NCBI RefSeq assembly: GCF_003667315.2 | Contig: NZ_RCTZ02000031.1 | Location: 1 to 32,345, forward strand | Source of the DNA: Tropicibacter alexandrii | GTDB taxonomy: Bacteria; Pseudomonadota; Alphaproteobacteria; Rhodobacterales; Rhodobacteraceae | Reading direction: 5' to 3' | DNA: 32,345 nucleotides | Part shown: positions 30,569 through 32,345 of the stretch, in pieces | How the letters are laid out: the number at the start of each line of letters is the position of its first letter | How positions within the stretch are numbered: the first letter of the stretch is position 1 | The notes under the pieces: model-generated | Seen by the model: only the letters and a program-made list of their open reading frames with translations | Told to the model about the DNA's origin: nothing | Database searches by the model: none | Translations under genes and position numbers: made by a program

Positions 30569-31551
30569 TGGGAAATTCCAATCTCAGTTGCGCCGGGGAG
30601 GTAGAATTCGGTGATGCCGCGTTTGCCGTCATGGCGACCGGCCTGGATGATCACATCGATGGAATTTTCGATGTACTGGATCATGTCGGCATAGGTCATC
30701 GGGATTTCGGTCTTGAGTGCCGCGATCGCGAGCCGCTGCACGGCCAGTTGCGGGGTTTCGGCATGCAGCGTGGTCATCGAGCCGCCATGGCCGGTGTTGA
30801 TGGCTTCCAGAAAGGTCATGGCCTCCTTGCCGCGCACCTCGCCCAGGATGATCCGGTCGGGGCGCATGCGCAGCGTGGCGGTGAGAAGCACATCGGCGGT
30901 CTGGAATTCCGCGTCGCGATTGGCGATGAGGGTCACGGCATTCGGCTGGGTCGGCAGAAGCTCGGCGGCTTCCTCGATGGTCACGATGCGTTCCTCGGAC
31001 GGTACGTGAGAGAGGATTTTGCGCGCGGCCACGGTCTTGCCGGTGGAGGTGCCACCCGAGACGATCATGTTGAGTTTGTTCTCGACGCAGAAGGCCAGCG
31101 CATCATCGATCAAACCCGCGGCCACCACCGCGCGCAAGGCGCGCTTTTTTTCGACGCGCAGGTCTTCGAGCTTGCGCTCTTTTCCGTAGAGGAAATTGAG
31201 CGCAATGCCCTCGAGTGGCAGGCTTGAGAAGAACCGCAGGCTGATCGACATGGCCGAGAGCACGGCGGGCGGGGTGATGACCTGTGCGCGGATCGGGCGC
31301 CCCTTGTAGGTGATCGAGACCGAGACGATGGGGCGGTCCTTGCTCATCGTGGTATTGGCCGAGGAGGCGATCTGGTTGCCGAGGTCCCTGACCTGAACGC
31401 CCGTCAGCCTCTGGTCCAGCGCGCGCATGAAGTGATCACCCTGGAATTCGCCCCAGCAGGTGCCGTCAGAGTTGATGCAAATCTCGATGACATCGTCGCG
31501 GGCGGCGGCGTCGATCCGGTCGAGCGAGGTTTCAAGATAGCTCAGCGACAT
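30565..31551 (-). CDS. virB11: T4SS ATPase VirB11
   Basis: This 328-aa hexameric traffic ATPase powers pilus assembly and substrate transfer. Walker A is SGGTSTGKT (residues about 165-173), the Asp box is around IVTIEEAAEL, Walker B is RIILGEVRG (233-241), and the His box is GHGGSMTTLHA (254-264). I chose the ATG at 31551 (MSLSYLETSLDRIDAAARDD); it begins 4 nt after the virB10 stop. Confidence 0.95.
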   Translation of the reverse strand: MSLSYLETSLDRIDAAARDDVIEICINSDGTCWGEFQGDHFMRALDQRLTGVQVRDLGNQIASSANTTMSKDRPIVSVSITYKGRPIRAQVITPPAVLSAMSISLRFFSSLPLEGIALNFLYGKERKLEDLRVEKKRALRAVVAAGLIDDALAFCVENKLNMIVSGGTSTGKTVAARKILSHVPSEERIVTIEEAAELLPTQPNAVTLIANRDAEFQTADVLLTATLRMRPDRIILGEVRGKEAMTFLEAINTGHGGSMTTLHAETPQLAVQRLAIAALKTEIPMTYADMIQYIENSIDVIIQAGRHDGKRGITEFYLPGATEIGISQ

Positions 31552-31555
31552 GGGC

Positions 31556-32269
31556 TCAGAATATCTCCAGATCGCGGTCGACCATGACAGTGACGCGCGC
31601 GCCCTGGTCGACATAGATGACGGGGCCGATGGAGAGGTAATCGCCTATGACGCTGTCCGTGGCATCTGCCAGATCATCGCCAACGTCTTCGAGAACGTCG
31701 GCGGCAGTCTCATCCTGGACCTCGGAGGCGGCGGCACTGGGTGCTGCCGAAATCAGCGAGATCAGGGCGGCCGACCCGAAACGCTCGGCGAAGCGTGTGT
31801 CCACGAAACCGGTGACGCCAGAACGGCCCAGTTCATCACCTCCGAAGGAGCTGATCTGAACGGTCTGGTTGTCGGGCAGGATGATCCGGTCCCAGGCGAT
31901 CGTGACGCGGCGCTGCGCGATATCGACGCCAGCGCGGTAGCGCCCGACGAGACGGGATCCGCGGGGGATCAAGAGGCGCACGCCATCGACGCTGTAGACA
32001 TCCTCGGACACCACGGCACGGGTCTGGCCGGGTAGCGAGCTGTCAAGGGCAGTTTCCATGACGGCTTGGATCATGGTGCCCTGTAGAATCGTGTTGGAGG
32101 GATTGGCGATCACCTCGGCCTGCGTCACCGTCGAGGGCAGCGCCCCGTTCAGCACGAAATCCGTCACCTCGCCAAAAGTGCGTTCGGTCAGAGCCGTTTC
32201 ATTCGCTCCGGAGGCACCGCCAAAAGCGATGGTGGGCGAGGTGATGCGCCGCTCCTGGAAGGCGCGTTC
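31556..32269 (-). CDS. virB10: VirB10 C-terminal fragment, cut by IS
   Basis: This is the C-terminal 237 residues of VirB10, the protein that spans both membranes in the T4SS core. The C-terminal beta-barrel domain is intact: LPSTVTQAEVIANPSNTILQ in pattern, ILQGTMIQAVMETALDSSLP, the VYSVDGVRLLIPRGSRLVG block, RVTIAWDRIILPD, and the final YVDQGARVTVMVDRDLEIF. Upstream of 32269 the frame enters an IS3-like end at 32270 and stops at 32324-32326. The cytoplasmic N terminus, membrane helix and proline-rich part are therefore missing here. A GTG at 32167 is the only internal start. The fragment is almost certainly non-functional as VirB10. Confidence 0.85.
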   Translation of the reverse strand, partial: ERAFQERRITSPTIAFGGASGANETALTERTFGEVTDFVLNGALPSTVTQAEVIANPSNTILQGTMIQAVMETALDSSLPGQTRAVVSEDVYSVDGVRLLIPRGSRLVGRYRAGVDIAQRRVTIAWDRIILPDNQTVQISSFGGDELGRSGVTGFVDTRFAERFGSAALISLISAAPSAAASEVQDETAADVLEDVGDDLADATDSVIGDYLSIGPVIYVDQGARVTVMVDRDLEIF

Positions 32270-32345
32270 TGAACCGCCCCGGGTTTGCCGGAGAGTTTTT
32301 TGTTCAAAACTTAGGCGACGTGATCAAGAGCATTTATGCTCGCGT
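32270..32345 (+). mobile_element. Left end of an IS3-like insertion sequence (partial)
   Basis: From 32270 the plus strand reads TGAACCGCCCCGGGTTTGCC followed by GGAGAG. This is the partner of the end at 77-48 on the minus strand, with mismatches at about four or five of 25 positions. The DNA then turns AT-rich (TTTTTTGTTCAAAAC). The element continues past the window edge. It lies in the same orientation as the one at the left edge. Confidence 0.62.

Noticed and set aside
1-32345. CRISPR array, tRNA or rRNA genes
   Set aside because: No regularly spaced direct repeats, and no tRNA cloverleaf or rRNA-like blocks, were seen on either strand.

Overview
The window is high-GC alphaproteobacterial DNA, most likely a plasmid or other conjugative element of the Rhodobacterales/Roseobacter group. 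The evidence is a VirD2-type relaxase with a MobC-like partner and a VirD4 coupling protein, genes virB6, virB11 and part of virB10, and a set of plasmid backbone genes typical of that group (Strawberry-notch-like helicase, tandem DUF736, DUF2493/SLOG, DUF6878- and DUF6915-like proteins). No chromosomal housekeeping gene, rRNA, tRNA or CRISPR array was seen.

Layout: 1-77 is the outer end of an IS3-like insertion sequence, which cuts the 5' part of a Strawberry-notch-like helicase gene (to 3104). Small backbone genes follow to 5395. A 5,712-bp Tn3-family element (5675-11386) comes next. It has 38-bp inverted repeats and a 5-bp target duplication (AGGCA), carries a complete mercury-resistance operon (merR / merT-merP-orf83-merF-like-orf45-merA-FAD oxidoreductase-ynfA), and has no transposase. 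It sits in frame inside a roughly 178-codon gene whose two halves remain at 5486-5674 and 11392-11739. A rhomboid protease gene (11816-12469) is followed by a lower-GC defence-like block: a 658-aa GHKL ATPase with a C-terminal PD-(D/E)XK-like nuclease motif, converging on an Abi_2/HEPN gene. A GC-rich, hairpin-rich stretch with a DUF2493 gene and a small ORF (16-18.9 kb) leads to the transfer module mobC-relaxase-virD4 (18962-23872, + strand). A four-gene type II CBASS operon (CD-NTase, Cap2 E1-E2, Cap3 JAB, Cap5 HNH-SAVED; 28685 down to 24008, - strand) lies between virD4 and the virB operon. The virB operon (virB10-virB11-small orf-orf137-virB6, - strand) is cut in virB10 at 32269/32270 by a second IS3-like end that runs off the window.

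How the parts work together: MobC and the relaxase would process an origin of transfer, for which the hairpin cluster at 18462-18757 is the best candidate. VirD4 would pass the DNA to the VirB channel. The cargo is mercury detoxification, with MerR controlling a mer promoter that has the characteristic 19-bp spacer and a perfect CTGTA/TACAG dyad, and at least two or three anti-phage modules. The loss of the N-terminal part of VirB10 at the right end suggests that, in this molecule, the secretion channel is broken unless another copy exists.
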